Below are positions 7,805 to 17,655 of a stretch of DNA of 44,455 bases, in pieces. Source of the DNA: Allochromatium warmingii (GTDB lineage: Bacteria; Pseudomonadota; Gammaproteobacteria; Chromatiales; Chromatiaceae); the NCBI RefSeq assembly GCF_900107145.1, contig NZ_FNOW01000026.1, positions 1-44,455 of the forward strand, in the 5' to 3' direction. A model generated the notes under the pieces. The model was not told the origin of the DNA, searched no databases, and saw nothing but the letters and a program-made list of their open reading frames with translations. Both the position numbers and the translations under genes were made by a program. Numbering within the stretch: the stretch's first letter is position 1; the number at the start of each line of letters is the position of its first letter.

Positions 7805-8965
7805 ATGACGGCGAGTGTTCCCACTCTGGGCCGCGATCATCTACATCAATCCGTGCTCGACGCCCTGCCCTCGCTGATTGTCGTGCTCGATCAACAGGGA
7901 CGGTTGATCGCCGTCAATCGCGCTTGGCGTGAGTTTTCCGCCGAGCAGGGCGGCAGCGATCCGCCGCTTCCCTCAGCACCGAATGTGCTCGCGGCGGTGC
8001 GCCGGTCGAGCGACACCCCGTCGAGCACGGTGCAAGCGGCGGTGCGCGGGATCGAAGAGGTGCTGCAACGGCGTCGCGCCCTGTTTACGCTCGAATATGC
8101 CTGCCAGACGCAGACGCGCCGCTATTGGCTGTTGATGCGCGTGTTTCCGTTGGAAGGCGCTGCTGCCGGAGCGGTCGTCGCTTATCTCGATATTACCGAA
8201 CGCCGTCTGGCCGAAGAAGCTGCCCGCCGTGCCCGTGATGCGCTGGCGCAGGTGGCGCGGCTCAATGCCGTCGGCGTACTCGCTTCGTCACTGATTCACG
8301 AACTACTGCAACCGCTGAGTTCGGCGAGTTTTTACTGTAGCGCCGCCCGTCAGCTTGCCATCGGCCCAGCGGCTGACCCCGAACGGCTGGTTGAGGTGCT
8401 GCAACAGATCGACGATCAGGTGCATCGCGCTGGCGACATCATGGAACGCCTGCGGGCGTTTTTGCGCGGACGCACCATGCAGCGCGTGCGCACCGCGATT
8501 GAGCCGATTTTGAAACGCAGTCTCGATCTGGTGCAGTGGTTCGCCACCGACCGTCAGGTCAAGCTCGAACTCAGCGTGCCCGAGCACTTGCCGGAGATCG
8601 AAGGCGATCCGGTGCAAATCGAGCAGGTGTTAGTCAACTTGATTTGCAACGCGGTGCAGGCGATTGACACCGCGCACTGCACGCGCCGCGAGGTGATGAT
8701 TGAGGTGCTACTGGGGCGCGGCGAAATCGAATGCCGCGTCAGCGATACCGGGCCCGGACTGCCGCCCGGCCGTCATGCGGCGATCTTCGATATTTTTGAA
8801 TCTAACCGTGAAGCGGGTTTAGGACTCGGGCTGGCGATCAGCCGCGCCATTGCTGAAGATCACGGCGGACGCCTCTGGGCAGAACCGGCTCCGCGCAGCG
8901 GCGCAGTATTTCATCTCACGCTGCCGGTGCCAACTGCTCTAACGGCCAGCGGGCGCGGGGCGTGA
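7805..8965 (+). CDS. PAS-domain sensor histidine kinase
   Basis: The 386-residue protein has no obvious membrane helix. Residues about 13-135 form a PAS-like sensor ([21 protein letters not shown] ... [13 protein letters not shown]). The dimerisation helix follows with the phospho-acceptor histidine in [11 protein letters not shown], where the usual N of HELNQPL is replaced by L. Then come the N box ([14 protein letters not shown]), G1 (DTGPGLP) and G2 ([12 protein letters not shown]). This is the DctB/NtrB-like class. No response regulator is adjacent. Its last 50 bases overlap the 3' end of tsaD on the other strand. Confidence 0.88.
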   Translation: MTASVPTLGRDHLHQSVLDALPSLIVVLDQQGRLIAVNRAWREFSAEQGGSDPPLPSAPNVLAAVRRSSDTPSSTVQAAVRGIEEVLQRRRALFTLEYACQTQTRRYWLLMRVFPLEGAAAGAVVAYLDITERRLAEEAARRARDALAQVARLNAVGVLASSLIHELLQPLSSASFYCSAARQLAIGPAADPERLVEVLQQIDDQVHRAGDIMERLRAFLRGRTMQRVRTAIEPILKRSLDLVQWFATDRQVKLELSVPEHLPEIEGDPVQIEQVLVNLICNAVQAIDTAHCTRREVMIEVLLGRGEIECRVSDTGPGLPPGRHAAIFDIFESNREAGLGLGLAISRAIAEDHGGRLWAEPAPRSGAVFHLTLPVPTALTASGRGA

Positions 8966-9944
8966 ACAGCAACGGCTCGTTCTGACCGGCTAACAGCCGC
9001 TGACAGCCAGCAAAGGCGATCATCGCGCCATTATCGGTGCAGAGCGCCGGACGCGGATAAAAGGTCTGGCCGCCCTCGGCGGTGATCGCCTGATTCATCC
9101 GCGCTCGTAGCCGCTGATTCGCGCTCACACCACCGGCCAAAATCAGCCGCTGATGCCCGGTTGCACGCAGCGCCCGCCGACATTTAATCACCAGCGTTTC
9201 GACCACCGCTTCTTCAAAAGCGCGGGCGATGTCAGCGCGAGTTTGTTCAGGATCGGCAGCGCGTGGCAGTTCTGTCTGCACCGTGTTCAGCGTAAAAGTT
9301 TTGAGGCCGCTGAAGCTAAACTCCAGCCCTGGGCGATCCGTCATCGGACGCGGAAAACGGAACCGTTCGGGATCGCCGCGTTCGGCCAGCCGCGCCAGCT
9401 CCGGCCCGCCGGGATAGGGCAAGCCGAGAATCTTGGCTGTTTTATCGAATGCTTCACCGGCCGCATCATCGAGCGATTCACCCAGCAAGCGATAGCGCCC
9501 GATGCCTCGCACCTCGACTAACTGCGTGTGCCCACCGGAGACCAGCAGCGCCACAAATGGAAACGCAGGCGCGGGATCTTCCAGCAGCGGCGCGAGTAGA
9601 TGCCCTTCCAGATGGTGGACGCCAATCGCTGGCACCTGCCACGCCCAAGCCAGCGACCGCCCCAGCGCCGCCCCAACCAGCAGCGCCCCAATCAGTCCCG
9701 GGCCAGCGGTATAGGCCACGCCGTCGAGCTGCGCCCGCGTTAATCCCGCCTCAGCGAGCACTTGTTGAATCAACGGCAAGGTTTTGCGGATATGATCGCG
9801 AGAAGCCAGTTCGGGCACCACGCCGCCGTATTCGGCATGAAGCGCAATCTGCGAATACACCGCCTGCGCCAGCAAGCCGCGCCCATGTTCATACACCGCA
9901 ATCCCCGTTTCATCGCACGAGGTTTCAATTCCCAGCACGCGCAT
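8916..9944 (-). CDS. tsaD: tRNA threonylcarbamoyladenosine synthase subunit TsaD
   Basis: TsaD, with TsaB and TsaE, transfers threonylcarbamoyl to adenosine 37 of tRNAs reading ANN codons. The sequence has the ASKHA-fold signatures: [10 protein letters not shown] at the start, [11 protein letters not shown] with metal-binding histidines, [10 protein letters not shown], and [12 protein letters not shown] near the end. I use the ATG at 9944 (342 residues); a GTG 12 bases upstream also keeps the frame. It is divergent from rpsU, as in many Gammaproteobacteria, and tail-to-tail overlapping with the histidine kinase gene. Confidence 0.95.
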   Translation of the reverse strand: MRVLGIETSCDETGIAVYEHGRGLLAQAVYSQIALHAEYGGVVPELASRDHIRKTLPLIQQVLAEAGLTRAQLDGVAYTAGPGLIGALLVGAALGRSLAWAWQVPAIGVHHLEGHLLAPLLEDPAPAFPFVALLVSGGHTQLVEVRGIGRYRLLGESLDDAAGEAFDKTAKILGLPYPGGPELARLAERGDPERFRFPRPMTDRPGLEFSFSGLKTFTLNTVQTELPRAADPEQTRADIARAFEEAVVETLVIKCRRALRATGHQRLILAGGVSANQRLRARMNQAITAEGGQTFYPRPALCTDNGAMIAFAGCQRLLAGQNEPLLFTPRARWPLEQLAPAA

Positions 9945-9999
9945 CGTCGTATCCACGCCGTTTTAGCCCACCGTCAGTTCAGGGCACGCATCATAGCCT

Positions 10000-10029
10000 T
10001 TGCGCGGCCAATCGACCATGCGCTATACT
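10000..10029 (+). promoter_or_regulatory. putative sigma-70 promoter of the rpsU operon
   Basis: TTGCGC at 10000-10005 and TATACT at 10024-10029 are 18 bases apart, giving a start near 10036 and a leader of about 54 nt before rpsU. The -10 is good (5/6) and the -35 weak (3/6). Confidence 0.5.
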
Positions 10030-10089
10030 TCGCAATCTTTTTTACCTCGACCCCACCCATCAACCGGAGACAGCCAGGGATTCCGTCCT

Positions 10090-10305
10090 ATGCCCAACGT
10101 TCGCGTCAAAGAAAACGAGCCATTTGAAGTCGCTATGCGGCGTTTTAAGCGTTCCTGCGAAAAAGCCGGCGTGCTCGCCGAGGTTCGCCGGCGTGAGTTC
10201 TACGAAAAGCCAACCTCTGAGCGCAAGCGCAAGAAAGCGGCGGCCGTTAAGCGTCATCAGAAAAAGCTCCAGCGCGAAGCCCGCCGCTGGGAACGTCCGT
10301 ACTGA
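10090..10305 (+). CDS. rpsU: 30S ribosomal protein S21
   Basis: The 71-residue, very basic protein starts [20 protein letters not shown] and ends in an arginine/lysine-rich helix, as in all proteobacterial S21. S21 binds the 30S platform near the anti-Shine-Dalgarno region and helps initiation. The start at 10090 is set by the universal MPxVxVxENEPF start. A longer frame runs through this region in another phase and is not real. It is the first gene of the rpsU-yqeY-dnaG-rpoD operon. Confidence 0.97.
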   Translation: MPNVRVKENEPFEVAMRRFKRSCEKAGVLAEVRRREFYEKPTSERKRKKAAAVKRHQKKLQREARRWERPY

Positions 10306-10326
10306 GGGTCGCGCACGTTCAGGGAT

Positions 10327-10359
10327 TGGCCGATACATCCGCATTGCATTGATCGGCCA
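10327..10359 (+). other. stem-loop between rpsU and yqeY
   Basis: TGGCCGAT (10327-10334) and ATCGGCCA (10352-10359) form a perfect 8-bp stem with a 17-nt loop 22 bases after the rpsU stop. No U tract follows, so it is not a classic terminator. It could be an attenuating or RNA-processing structure that sets the ratio of S21 to primase, as a terminator does between rpsU and dnaG in E. coli. Confidence 0.4.
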
Positions 10360-10444
10360 CCTCCATCGCTTGCCTGCTCGACCGCCTGCCGCTCGCCGTT
10401 CTCCCCGCTCTCTTACTTACACAGCACAAAACAAAACCCTCGGT

Positions 10445-10891
10445 ATGCTCAAGTCACGCATTCAGGATGACATGAAAACCGCCATGAAGGCGGGAGACAA
10501 GCCGCGACTCGGCGTGATTCGGCTGATGCTGGCCGCGATCAAGCAGCGCGAAGTCGATGAACGCATCACGCTCGATGACACCCAAACGCTGGCGGTGCTT
10601 GACAAAATGGTCAAGCAGCGGCGCGATTCGATCAGCCACTATGCCAGCGCCGGACGCGAGGATTTGGCCGAGGTCGAGCGTTTCGAGATCGGGGTGATTC
10701 AAGACTATTTACCAGCGGCACTGAGTGCGGACGCAATTGCCGCGCTCATCGACGCCGCCGTCAGCGCCTCGGGTGCCGCCGCCGTGAGCGACATGGGCAA
10801 GGTGATGAACATCCTGCGCCCTCAGCTTCAGGGCCGCGCCGATATGGGAGCCGTCAGCGCACTGGTTAAGCAGCGTTTGGGCGCGGCCTGA
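10445..10891 (+). CDS. yqeY: GatB/YqeY domain-containing protein
   Basis: This 148-residue protein of the YqeY family starts MLKSRIQDDMKTAMKAGDK, followed by RLGVIRLMLAAIKQREVD and the C-terminal MGKVMNILRPQLQGRADMGAVS, which is the tRNA-binding tail domain shared with GatB. A role in tRNA-dependent amidation or tRNA handling is assumed for the family but not proven. The reading frame is open far upstream, but the start at 10445 matches relatives. It stands between rpsU and dnaG, 20 bases before dnaG, the standard position. Confidence 0.93.
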   Translation: MLKSRIQDDMKTAMKAGDKPRLGVIRLMLAAIKQREVDERITLDDTQTLAVLDKMVKQRRDSISHYASAGREDLAEVERFEIGVIQDYLPAALSADAIAALIDAAVSASGAAAVSDMGKVMNILRPQLQGRADMGAVSALVKQRLGAA

Positions 10892-10911
10892 GGTCAACCG
10901 AGGCGCCGCGT

Positions 10912-12660
10912 ATGGCTGGTCGCCTGCCGCCGGAATGGATCGATCAGCTCCTGGCGCGAACCGATCTTGTCGAACTCATCGGCTCGCGTCTCCAGTTGCG
11001 CAAAGCCGGGCGCGAATTTCAGGCGCAGTGCCCGTTTCATGTCGAAAAAACGCCGTCGTTTTATGTCAGTCCGATCAAGCAGTTTTATCACTGCTTTGGC
11101 TGTGGCGCACACGGTAACGCCATCGGCTTTTTGATGGAGTACGACCGACTCGCGTTTCGCGAAGCGGTCGAAGAGCTGGCCGAACGCGCTGGACTGGAGC
11201 TGCCGCACGACGGTGATGCCGCGCAGTCGGCACCGGATTACAGTCCGCTCTATCGCCTGCTCGATGCGGTCGCGGCCTATTATCGCCGTCAACTGCGTGA
11301 GCATCCTGACGCGCCGCGTGCCGTTGCCTATCTCAAGGGGCGCGGTCTCAGTGGCGAGATCGCGGCGCGGTTTGGTCTCGGCTATGCCCCAGCGCACGGC
11401 AATCCGCTGCTCAATCAATTCGGCAGCGATGCGGCGGCGCGAGCGCGATTGCAGACCGCTGGATTGATTAGCGAGCGCGAGGGGCAGGTGTATGACAAAT
11501 TCCGCGACCGCGTGCTGTTTCCGATCCGTGATCGACGCGGGCGGATCATCGGCTTTGGCGGGCGGATCATCGGCGAAGGTAAACCGAAATATCTCAATTC
11601 GCCCGAAACGCCGATTTTTCACAAAGGTCGCGCTCTCTACGGACTCTACGAAGCACAGCGGGCCAATCGCACCTTTGCGGCGCTGATTGTGGTCGAGGGT
11701 TATCTTGACGTGATCGCGCTGGCGCAGTTCGGCATCACCAACGCGGTTGCCACACTCGGCACCGCGACCACGCCCGAGCATCTTAGCCAGTTGCTCAAGC
11801 TCGCACCTGAGATTGTGTTTTGTTTTGACGGCGACCGCGCTGGCCGTGCCGCCGCGTGGAAAGCGTTAGAAACTGCGCTGCCGCTGGCGACCGGACATCA
11901 GGCGCTGCGCTTTTTGTTTCTGCCCGAGGGCGATGATCCCGATACGCTGGTGCGGCGCGATGGAGCCGAGGGCTTTCGCGCTCGGTTAGCACAGGCGCAA
12001 CCGCTGTCAGACTTTTTGTTTGAGCATCTGAGCGCCGATCAGGACACCACCACGCTCGATGGTCGCGCCCGCTTTGCCAGTCAGTTGCAACCCTATCTTG
12101 AGCGCCTGCCGCCCGGACTCTACCGCGAGCTACTGTTGCAGCGCCTAGCTGATTACACCGGCGCACCGCCGCCGCGCCCGCCGTCGGCCAGCGCCGCTCG
12201 GCGACGGTTAGCCGCGCAGCGTGCCCAGCCCGCACGCCCGAGTTTAGTCGCGCAAGCGATTGCTCTCTTGCTCGACCGCCCCGACTTAGCGCCTCACGCG
12301 CTGGCGCTCAATGCCGACTGGAAACGCTCTACACAGCGCGGCATTGATGTGCTCATCGGCGTGCTTGACCGGCTCGGCGCGACGCCGGATCTGTCCACCG
12401 CCCGCCTGCTGGAACACTGGCGCGAGCATCCGCATTTTGGCTATCTGCAACAGTTGAGCATTGCGCCTTTTTTGCGCGATCTCGACGCATCCGGGGCAGA
12501 AGCGGAGTTGATCGACGCTCTCGAACGTCTCAATAACAGCGTGCGCGAAACCGAATGGCGACACCTGCTCAACAAACGCCGTCCGAGCGATTGGACGCCC
12601 GAAGAACGCGCCCAGCTCGCGCAACACGACTGGAGCGTGCGCGAACCGCAACCGGACTAG
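10912..12660 (+). CDS. dnaG: DNA primase DnaG
   Basis: This 582-residue primase synthesises RNA primers for replication. The N-terminal zinc ribbon has ligands C40, H43, C61 and C64 (CPFHVEKTPSF ... HCFGCGAHG). The catalytic core has GFGGRIIG and the TOPRIM acidic residues in VVEGYLDVIAL and FCFDGDRAGRAA. The C-terminal part after a proline-rich linker (PPPRPPSASAARR) is the helicase-interacting domain. Length is normal. It is part of the macromolecular synthesis operon with rpoD downstream. Confidence 0.96.
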   Translation: MAGRLPPEWIDQLLARTDLVELIGSRLQLRKAGREFQAQCPFHVEKTPSFYVSPIKQFYHCFGCGAHGNAIGFLMEYDRLAFREAVEELAERAGLELPHDGDAAQSAPDYSPLYRLLDAVAAYYRRQLREHPDAPRAVAYLKGRGLSGEIAARFGLGYAPAHGNPLLNQFGSDAAARARLQTAGLISEREGQVYDKFRDRVLFPIRDRRGRIIGFGGRIIGEGKPKYLNSPETPIFHKGRALYGLYEAQRANRTFAALIVVEGYLDVIALAQFGITNAVATLGTATTPEHLSQLLKLAPEIVFCFDGDRAGRAAAWKALETALPLATGHQALRFLFLPEGDDPDTLVRRDGAEGFRARLAQAQPLSDFLFEHLSADQDTTTLDGRARFASQLQPYLERLPPGLYRELLLQRLADYTGAPPPRPPSASAARRRLAAQRAQPARPSLVAQAIALLLDRPDLAPHALALNADWKRSTQRGIDVLIGVLDRLGATPDLSTARLLEHWREHPHFGYLQQLSIAPFLRDLDASGAEAELIDALERLNNSVRETEWRHLLNKRRPSDWTPEERAQLAQHDWSVREPQPD

Positions 12661-12765
12661 CTTTTTCGCCCGGATCATCTATGTATGCTGTATTCAACAG
12701 CAGTGCCGACCCACCCGCGCCCCGCGTCGGTCGAGCACGGCGCTGCGAATGGATTAACGCATCCG

Positions 12766-12785
12766 CTCTCGCTGACACGCGAGAG
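12766..12785 (+). other. hairpin in the dnaG-rpoD intergenic region
   Basis: CTCTCGC (12766-12772) and GCGAGAG (12779-12785) form a perfect 7-bp stem with loop TGACAC. The 188-base spacer before rpoD also holds ACTACGTAGTTC at 12795-12806. In E. coli the dnaG-rpoD junction carries RNA processing and extra promoters, so this hairpin could be a processing site. No convincing sigma-70 or sigma-32 promoter was found here. Confidence 0.35.
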
Positions 12786-12848
12786 ACGTGCTAAACTACG
12801 TAGTTCGCTTTTGAACCGACTTTGGCCGCATCCAGATCAAGGTACCCC

Positions 12849-14720
12849 ATGGATCAAGAACAGCAGCAGTCTCAACTGAAGCAACTGATCGCCAAAGGTA
12901 AAGAACAGGGTTATTTGACCTACACCGAGGTCAATGACCACCTGCCGGCGAGCATTGTTGAGACTGAACAGATCGAAGACATCGTGCGGATGATCAACGA
13001 CATGGGCATCATCGTCCAGGAGACCCCTCCGGATGCCATCGATCAGACGCTCAGTGATAGTGCCGTGTCCGACGACGAGGCCGCTGAAGCCGCCGCCGCC
13101 GCGCTGGCCAATGTGGACAGTGAGTTCGGTCGCACGACCGATCCAGTGCGCATGTATATGCGCGAAATGGGTACAGTCGAGCTGTTGACGCGCGATGGTG
13201 AGCTGAAGATTGCCAAGCGCATCGAAGAAGGCCTCAATCAGGTGCTCAATGCCCTGTCGGTCTATCCGCGCTCGATTGAGAAGCTGATTGGGATTTTTGA
13301 TCGCGTGGATCGGGAAGAAACACGCCTGACCGATGTCATCTCCGGGTTCAATGATGAACCACTTGATGAAACCGCCGCCGCTGCGCCTGAGGTGATGTCG
13401 AGCACCGAGCCTAGCGCCGAAGCCGACAAGAACGAACTGGAAGTCGAAGCGGCGGATCATCTTGATAGCGATGATGACGACGAAACGGCGGTTGAAGTCG
13501 ATACCGGCCCCGATCCCGACGATGCAGCGCGACGTGCGAATCTGCTACGCGAGCGGTATCAGACCTTAAAAGCGGCGCTTGAAGCCTACGGACGCGACGA
13601 TGAACGCTCACGCGAGGCGATGCAGGCCGTCTCCGAAGTGTTTTTGCAATTTAAGCTCGTCGCGCCGGTATTTCAGGAACTTGCTGAAATTCTGCGGGCA
13701 ACGATTGAGCGCATTCGCGCCCAAGAACGCGCCATCATGCACCTGTGCGTCGAACAGGCGGGCATGGCACGCAAAGAATTTATCGAGACCTTCCCGACCA
13801 ATGAGACCAATTCGGCATGGCTCGATGCGCTGATGAATAGCAAACGGCCGTTTAGCGCCCGCTTGCAGGCAGTAGCGCCCGATATTCAACGCGCTCAACG
13901 CAAGTTGCAAGATATTGAGCGCGAAAATATCCTCACCATCAGCGAAATCAAGGATGTTAATCGCAAGATGTCGATTGGTGAGGCGAAAGCCCGCCGCGCT
14001 AAAAAAGAAATGGTCGAGGCCAATTTGCGGTTGGTGATTTCGATTGCCAAAAAATATACCAATCGCGGACTGCAATTCCTCGATTTGATCCAAGAAGGCA
14101 ATATCGGCTTAATGAAAGCGGTCGATAAATTTGAATATCGTCGCGGCTATAAATTCTCCACCTATGCAACCTGGTGGATTCGCCAAGCGATTACGCGCTC
14201 GATAGCCGATCAAGCCCGCACCATTCGTATTCCGGTACACATGATTGAGACGATCAATAAGCTCAATCGCATCTCGCGCCAAATGATTCAGGAAATGGGC
14301 CGCGAGGCCACGCCGGAAGAATTGGCCGCCCGCATGGATATGCCGGAAGATAAGGTGCGCAAGGTCTTAAAGATCGCCAAAGAGCCAATTTCAATGGAAA
14401 CGCCGATTGGTGATGATGAAGACTCGCATCTCGGTGATTTTATTGAAGATTCAGGCGTGATTTCGCCGCTTGATTCCGCGACCGCTGAAGGGTTGCGCGA
14501 AGCGACGCAAAATATGCTCGCCAGCCTGACCTCACGCGAAGCGAAAGTGTTGCGGATGCGGTTTGGCATCGACATGAACACCGACCACACGCTCGAAGAG
14601 GTCGGCAAACAATTCGATGTCACCCGCGAACGCATTCGCCAGATTGAAGCCAAAGCCCTGCGCAAGCTCCGTCACCCGACACGCTCGGATAAATTGCGCA
14701 GTTTTCTCGATAACGAGTAA
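12849..14720 (+). CDS. rpoD: RNA polymerase sigma factor RpoD (sigma-70)
   Basis: The 623-residue housekeeping sigma factor has an N-terminal region 1.1 ([20 protein letters not shown]), region 1.2 ([11 protein letters not shown]), an acidic non-conserved insert around residues 150-240, region 2 ([20 protein letters not shown] ... [14 protein letters not shown]) for -10 recognition, region 3, and region 4.2 ([20 protein letters not shown]) for -35 binding. The start at 12849 fits the family. It is the last gene of the operon; its own tRNA neighbour begins 55 bases later under a separate promoter. Confidence 0.97.
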   Translation: MDQEQQQSQLKQLIAKGKEQGYLTYTEVNDHLPASIVETEQIEDIVRMINDMGIIVQETPPDAIDQTLSDSAVSDDEAAEAAAAALANVDSEFGRTTDPVRMYMREMGTVELLTRDGELKIAKRIEEGLNQVLNALSVYPRSIEKLIGIFDRVDREETRLTDVISGFNDEPLDETAAAAPEVMSSTEPSAEADKNELEVEAADHLDSDDDDETAVEVDTGPDPDDAARRANLLRERYQTLKAALEAYGRDDERSREAMQAVSEVFLQFKLVAPVFQELAEILRATIERIRAQERAIMHLCVEQAGMARKEFIETFPTNETNSAWLDALMNSKRPFSARLQAVAPDIQRAQRKLQDIERENILTISEIKDVNRKMSIGEAKARRAKKEMVEANLRLVISIAKKYTNRGLQFLDLIQEGNIGLMKAVDKFEYRRGYKFSTYATWWIRQAITRSIADQARTIRIPVHMIETINKLNRISRQMIQEMGREATPEELAARMDMPEDKVRKVLKIAKEPISMETPIGDDEDSHLGDFIEDSGVISPLDSATAEGLREATQNMLASLTSREAKVLRMRFGIDMNTDHTLEEVGKQFDVTRERIRQIEAKALRKLRHPTRSDKLRSFLDNE

Positions 14721-14731
14721 GCATTGCGCTG

Positions 14732-14761
14732 CTGCCAAGGACGGCACAGACTTGGTATAAT
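14732..14761 (+). promoter_or_regulatory. promoter of tRNA-Ile2
   Basis: A perfect TATAAT lies at 14756-14761 with CTGCCA (4/6) at 14732-14737 and an 18-base spacer. Transcription would begin about 7 bases before the tRNA. Confidence 0.65.
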
Positions 14762-14775
14762 CCTATCGGTCATGC

Positions 14776-14851
14776 GCCCTGGTAGCACAGCGGTTAGTGC
14801 AGGCGACTCATAATCGCTTGGTCGGGGGTTCAAATCCCTCCCAGGGCACCA
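14776..14851 (+). tRNA. tRNA-Ile (CAU anticodon, lysidine type, reads AUA)
   Basis: The cloverleaf folds fully. The acceptor is GCCCTGG/CCAGGGC with discriminator A and an encoded CCA. The D stem is GCAC/GTGC and the anticodon stem GGCGA/TCGCT with loop CTCATAA. The T stem is GGGGG/CCCTC with loop TTCAAAT. The anticodon is CAU. The anticodon arm and variable region (AGGCGACTCATAATCGCTTG) match the E. coli ileX tRNA rather than the elongator or initiator Met tRNAs. The C34 should therefore be modified to lysidine by TilS. Confidence 0.88.
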
Positions 14852-14857
14852 TCAAAA

Positions 14858-14895
14858 TAACGGCTTAGGCGAGCAATCGGCTAGGCCGTTTTTCG
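14858..14895 (+). terminator. rho-independent terminator after tRNA-Ile2
   Basis: AACGGC-TTAG and CTAG-GCCGTT form an imperfect stem followed directly by a T run (GTTTTTCG). It begins about 7 bases after the tRNA CCA end. Confidence 0.75.
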
Positions 14896-14978
14896 TTTGA
14901 GTCACCTATAGACCAGACCCTATTATCCATCTAAATCGTTCCTCAACCTCATCTAAAAACAGCTTATTTTTTAATTAC

Positions 14979-15003
14979 CTTGTATCCTGTGCGCCTTTGC
15001 AGT
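14979..15003. repeat. half copy of the GCACAGGCGCAAAG inverted repeat
   Basis: CTTGTATCCTGTGCGCCTTTGCAGTT resembles only the right arm of the repeats at 6652-6730 and 20671-20753. It abuts the ntrC stop codon (15004). No left arm is found nearby, so it cannot form the same hairpin. The remaining part of the 14896-15003 gap shows nothing further. Confidence 0.55.
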
Positions 15004-16428
15004 TTAATTTTCATCTTCGCCGCTCAATTCCGGCTCTAATCGCAATTCTTTCAATTTGCGGGTCAGCGTATTGCGTCCCCAGCCCAATAATCGCGCCGCA
15101 TCTTGGCGGCGTCCGCCGGTGTGTTCGAGCGCAGTTTGAATCAAGATGCGTTCAAAAGTTGGCAGCGCGTGATCGAGTAAGGCATCGCGTCCATCTTTAA
15201 GTTGCTGTTGTGCCCAGCGACGTAAACCCTGTTCCCACGACGGATCACGTACCGTTTCAATCAAGCGATTAGTCTGTAATTCCGGCGGCAAATCTTCGGC
15301 ATGAATATGCGTGCCAGAGGCCATCACAGTTAGCCAGCGGGCGATATTTTCTAATTGCCGCACATTGCCGGGCCAATCAAAGCGTTGTAATTGCTCAATA
15401 GCTGCCGGTGACAGACTTTTAGTCTCACAACTTAATTCCCGCGCTGCTTGCGCTAAAAAATGCCGCATTAACACGGGAATATCTTCACTGCGGTTACGCA
15501 GCGCCGGTAATTGAATGCGGATGACATTGAGTCGATGAAATAAATCTTCACGAAAGCGCCCAGCCTGCACCAACTGTTCGAGATGCTGATGCGTCGCGGC
15601 AATAATGCGTACATCAACGCGAATCGGTGCCACGCCGCCGATACGATAAAACTCGCCATCAGCCAATACGCGCAGCAGCCGCGTTTGTAATTCCGCTGGC
15701 ATATCACCGATTTCATCGAGAAAGAGCGTGCCGCCATTGGCCTGTTCAAAACGGCCCTCGCGTCGTGCTTGAGCGCCCGTAAATGAGCCGCGTTCGTGGC
15801 CAAAGAGTTCTGATTCGAGTAAATCGCGTGGAATGGCCGCCATATTGAGCGCAATAAATGGCCGTCCACTGCGCGGGCTATGGCGGTGCAATGCTTGAGC
15901 GACGAGTTCTTTGCCGGTGCCGGATTCGCCATTTATCAATACGGTGATATTAGAACGCGCCAGCCGTCCAATCGCCCGAAATACATCCTGCATTGCCGGC
16001 GCTTCGCCGATGATATCTGGCCCTCGGGTGACGCTGACTTCTTCTGCACGCTCTTCGCGCCCACGGCGACAAGCGCGGCTAACTTGCGACACGGCTTCAT
16101 CTAAATCAAAGGGTTTGGGTAAATATTCAAAGGCTCCATCTTGAAATGCGGCGACGGCGCTATCGAGATCCGAATGCGCGGTCATAATAATCACCGGCAA
16201 TCCGGGATAACGGCTTGTGACTTGGCGCAATAATTCTAGTCCGTCAATGCCCGGCATCCGAATATCGGTCAAAATCACATCCGGCTGTTCATGCTGTAGG
16301 GATTCGAGAATGCCATCACCATTCGCAAAACAGGTGACGTGCATATCAGCTTTACGTAGTGCCCGTTCTAACACCCAGCGAATTGAGCGGTCATCGTCAA
16401 TCACCCAGATATTCGGTGCGCGAGTCAT
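15004..16428 (-). CDS. ntrC: nitrogen regulation response regulator NtrC (NRI)
   Basis: The 474-residue sigma-54 activator begins with a receiver domain whose phosphorylated aspartate is D55 in LTDIRMPG. The AAA+ domain follows with Walker A GESGTGKE, the sigma-54 contact loop GSFTGA (the usual A is S) and Walker B LFLDEIGD. The C-terminal Fis-type helix-turn-helix reads [26 protein letters not shown] start at 16428, where the ATG overlaps the ntrB stop by four bases; the frame is open further upstream. Its target glnA lies in the same window with a sigma-54 promoter. Confidence 0.94.
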   Translation of the reverse strand: MTRAPNIWVIDDDRSIRWVLERALRKADMHVTCFANGDGILESLQHEQPDVILTDIRMPGIDGLELLRQVTSRYPGLPVIIMTAHSDLDSAVAAFQDGAFEYLPKPFDLDEAVSQVSRACRRGREERAEEVSVTRGPDIIGEAPAMQDVFRAIGRLARSNITVLINGESGTGKELVAQALHRHSPRSGRPFIALNMAAIPRDLLESELFGHERGSFTGAQARREGRFEQANGGTLFLDEIGDMPAELQTRLLRVLADGEFYRIGGVAPIRVDVRIIAATHQHLEQLVQAGRFREDLFHRLNVIRIQLPALRNRSEDIPVLMRHFLAQAARELSCETKSLSPAAIEQLQRFDWPGNVRQLENIARWLTVMASGTHIHAEDLPPELQTNRLIETVRDPSWEQGLRRWAQQQLKDGRDALLDHALPTFERILIQTALEHTGGRRQDAARLLGWGRNTLTRKLKELRLEPELSGEDEN

Positions 16429-17507
16429 AACGCTGGCTCCAGCGGTAAATAAACATAAAAAATCGTATCCCCGGGTTGACTCTCGCACTCAATTAACCCG
16501 CCATGCTGATTAATCAGTTCTTGAGCAATCGAAAGTCCGAGGCCGGTGCCATCTGGACGACCGGAAACCATTGGATAAAAAATGCGGTCGCGGATTTCGT
16601 CGGGAATACCCGAACCATTATCACGCACTTGCACTTGTAGCACTAATTTATGCCGCCGATTGCCGATGGTGAATTGACGTAGCACCCGCGTGCGTAATTG
16701 TAAACAACCACGCGGGCCAGCAGCGGTCGCAGCATTACGCGCTAAATTGAGCAGCGCCTGAATGAGTCGATCTTGATCGGCAATAAAATCGGGAATGCTC
16801 GGATCATAATCGCGGTGAACGGTTGGGCCACGCGGCGATTCGGCCAAAATCAGGGTGCGCACATGCTCTAGCACATCGTGAATATTCACCGGCGTGCGGC
16901 GCGGCAGGCGATGCGGGCCGATCATGCGCGTCATCAGTGCCTGCAAGCGGTCGGCTTCGTCGATGATGATGCGCGTGTATTCGCACAGGGCGGCGTCGGG
17001 CAGTTCGCGTTCGAGCAGTTGCGCCGCGCCGCGCAGCCCGCCGAGTGGATTTTTGATCTCGTGCGCCAGTCCGCGCAGCAGGGCTTGCGTGGCCTGATGT
17101 TGCGATAACAGTTGTTCTTCGCGGGTGATGCGCAGTTGCCGATCAACTTGATAGAGTTCGACCAAAATTTCCGGCTCTGCATCAAAATGGTGCAACGGCA
17201 ACACGGTGCAGTTGACGGTTTTAGTGCAGCCTTCGCTGATGGTGATGTTGATCTCGCGTTCCGTGAATGGATGACCGGAGGCGAGGGCGGCGCTAAAACG
17301 CGCTTCGACCTGTGCATCGGGGCAGGGCAACAGGTTCGCGGCGGGCTGGCCGACCAGATGACGGGCGCTGACCTCGAATAACATCTCGGCGGCGGGATTG
17401 AGATATTTGAGGCGCAATGCGGCATCAAACAGCATCACGGCGGTGTTGAGATGATCGAGAATCCGACGCTCTAAGCTGGGGCGGGGCGCGTGAGTGGGTG
17501 TGGTCAT
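16425..17507 (-). CDS. ntrB: nitrogen regulation sensor kinase NtrB (NRII)
   Basis: The 360-residue cytoplasmic kinase has an N-terminal PAS domain (about 15-125: HLNTAVMLFDAALRLKYLNP). The histidine motif is GLAHEIKNPLGGLRGAAQLL, with the phospho-acceptor in HEIKNP. The ATPase domain has ALLNLARNAATAA, DNGSGIP and GTGLGLSIAQELI. It should phosphorylate and dephosphorylate NtrC under PII (GlnB) control. It is translationally coupled to ntrC. The 148-base leader upstream contains GCTTCCAGC-type micro-repeats (17514-17547). Confidence 0.94.
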   Translation of the reverse strand: MTTPTHAPRPSLERRILDHLNTAVMLFDAALRLKYLNPAAEMLFEVSARHLVGQPAANLLPCPDAQVEARFSAALASGHPFTEREINITISEGCTKTVNCTVLPLHHFDAEPEILVELYQVDRQLRITREEQLLSQHQATQALLRGLAHEIKNPLGGLRGAAQLLERELPDAALCEYTRIIIDEADRLQALMTRMIGPHRLPRRTPVNIHDVLEHVRTLILAESPRGPTVHRDYDPSIPDFIADQDRLIQALLNLARNAATAAGPRGCLQLRTRVLRQFTIGNRRHKLVLQVQVRDNGSGIPDEIRDRIFYPMVSGRPDGTGLGLSIAQELINQHGGLIECESQPGDTIFYVYLPLEPAL

Positions 17508-17655
17508 GGAGCGATCAGCTTCCAGCTTTCAGCTACCAGCCGCCAGCATCGGGCTATCAGCGTGCAGCCTGTGGTTCGGTGGCGGCGATGTGTGGCGACC
17601 CGTAAGCAAATACAGCGCCAATTTAGGGTTGTGCGACTGGTTATGATGCCGCTGC

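Noticed and set aside
9449-10444. Long plus-strand frame running antisense to tsaD and through rpsU into yqeY
   Set aside because: It is a GC-rich shadow; only the last 148 codons (yqeY) have family similarity, and tsaD and rpsU are certain in other frames.
14776-14851. tRNA-Met as the identity of the CAU tRNA
   Set aside because: The anticodon arm and variable loop match the lysidine-type isoleucine tRNA; Met elongator and initiator hallmarks are lacking.
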